64,000 nucleotides of DNA, taken from NCBI GenBank assembly GCA_017474455.1, contig JAFVHP010000034.1, positions 248,001 through 312,000 of the forward strand. Reading direction: 5' to 3'. This document shows, piece by piece, positions 63,983 through 64,000 of the stretch (position 1 is the stretch's first letter; each line of letters opens with the position of its first letter). Under the pieces are notes generated by a model, which saw nothing but the letters and a program-made list of their open reading frames with translations, was not told the origin of the DNA and made no database searches. The DNA comes from Lachnospiraceae bacterium (GTDB lineage Bacteria > Bacillota > Clostridia > Lachnospirales > Lachnospiraceae). The translations under genes and the position numbers were made by a program.

Positions 63983-64000
63983 TTTCAGTTCCTCCTTTTA

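Noticed and set aside
1..64000. CRISPR arrays, insertion sequences, prophage or conjugative genes
   Set aside because: No regularly spaced repeats, transposase, integrase, capsid or relaxase-like proteins were seen in any frame.

Overview
The window reads as a chromosomal segment of an anaerobic Gram-positive Clostridia, most likely Lachnospiraceae. This rests on gene content and order (ispH next to an S1 protein, a dimeric glycyl-tRNA synthetase, the ACT/DUF711 pair, EpsG and DUF4422 envelope genes, an NCS2 purine permease, ThrH) and on roughly even base composition. I see no rRNA, CRISPR array, insertion sequence or intact prophage. Nearly every gene is on the minus strand; only a YprB-like nuclease, a PHP phosphatase and tRNA-Gly are on plus.

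Layout. 1-1035: 5' two thirds of an acyl-CoA carboxyltransferase. 1.1-11 kb: scpB, scpA (interrupted), a phosphoesterase, rpsU, alaS, glyS, a lipoprotein, recO, era and a DUF4349 lipoprotein. 11-15.6 kb: M16 peptidase, tmRNA, smpB, secG. 15.6-23 kb: an envelope polysaccharide cluster with a wall-binding EpsG fusion, a GT-C protein (interrupted), a DUF4422 protein, a membrane/GT26 fusion and UDP-galactopyranose mutase. 23-34 kb: queA, M18 aminopeptidase, pheST with a probable 6S RNA upstream, aminopeptidase P, citrate synthase, threonine synthase. 34-38.9 kb: YprB-like gene, the S1 protein, ispH and a flavoprotein. 39-43.7 kb: purine permease, then gap-pgk-tpiA (tpiA frameshifted). 43.8-53.9 kb: PHP phosphatase, SH3 membrane protein, tRNA-Arg, thrS, thrH, efp, aroQ, an aroE-aroK fusion, yqeG, nrdR, a TM-helix-repeat membrane protein, tRNA-Gly. 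53.9-64 kb: a 1065-residue c-di-GMP protein, DUF711 and ACT genes, an MBL hydrolase, coaE, polA (frameshifted) and metA.

Most of the segment is housekeeping: translation and tRNA charging, tmRNA rescue, chromosome segregation, lower glycolysis, shikimate, threonine and methionine steps. The accessory content is the envelope cluster and the c-di-GMP protein. The most unusual proteins are the EpsG-type polymerase carrying an extracellular wall-binding repeat domain (20882-22945), the initiating-transferase-like membrane module fused to a TagA/WecG transferase (16770-18314), and the protein with a receiver, a decayed GGDEF, an EAL, a transmembrane sensor and an intact GGDEF (53921-57118).

A cross-cutting observation is that four genes (scpA, a GT-C gene, tpiA, polA) each carry one inactivating single-base lesion: two in-frame stops and two one-base losses. 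Three are housekeeping genes expected to be intact, so sequence error is the leading explanation, although real mutation cannot be excluded from the sequence alone.
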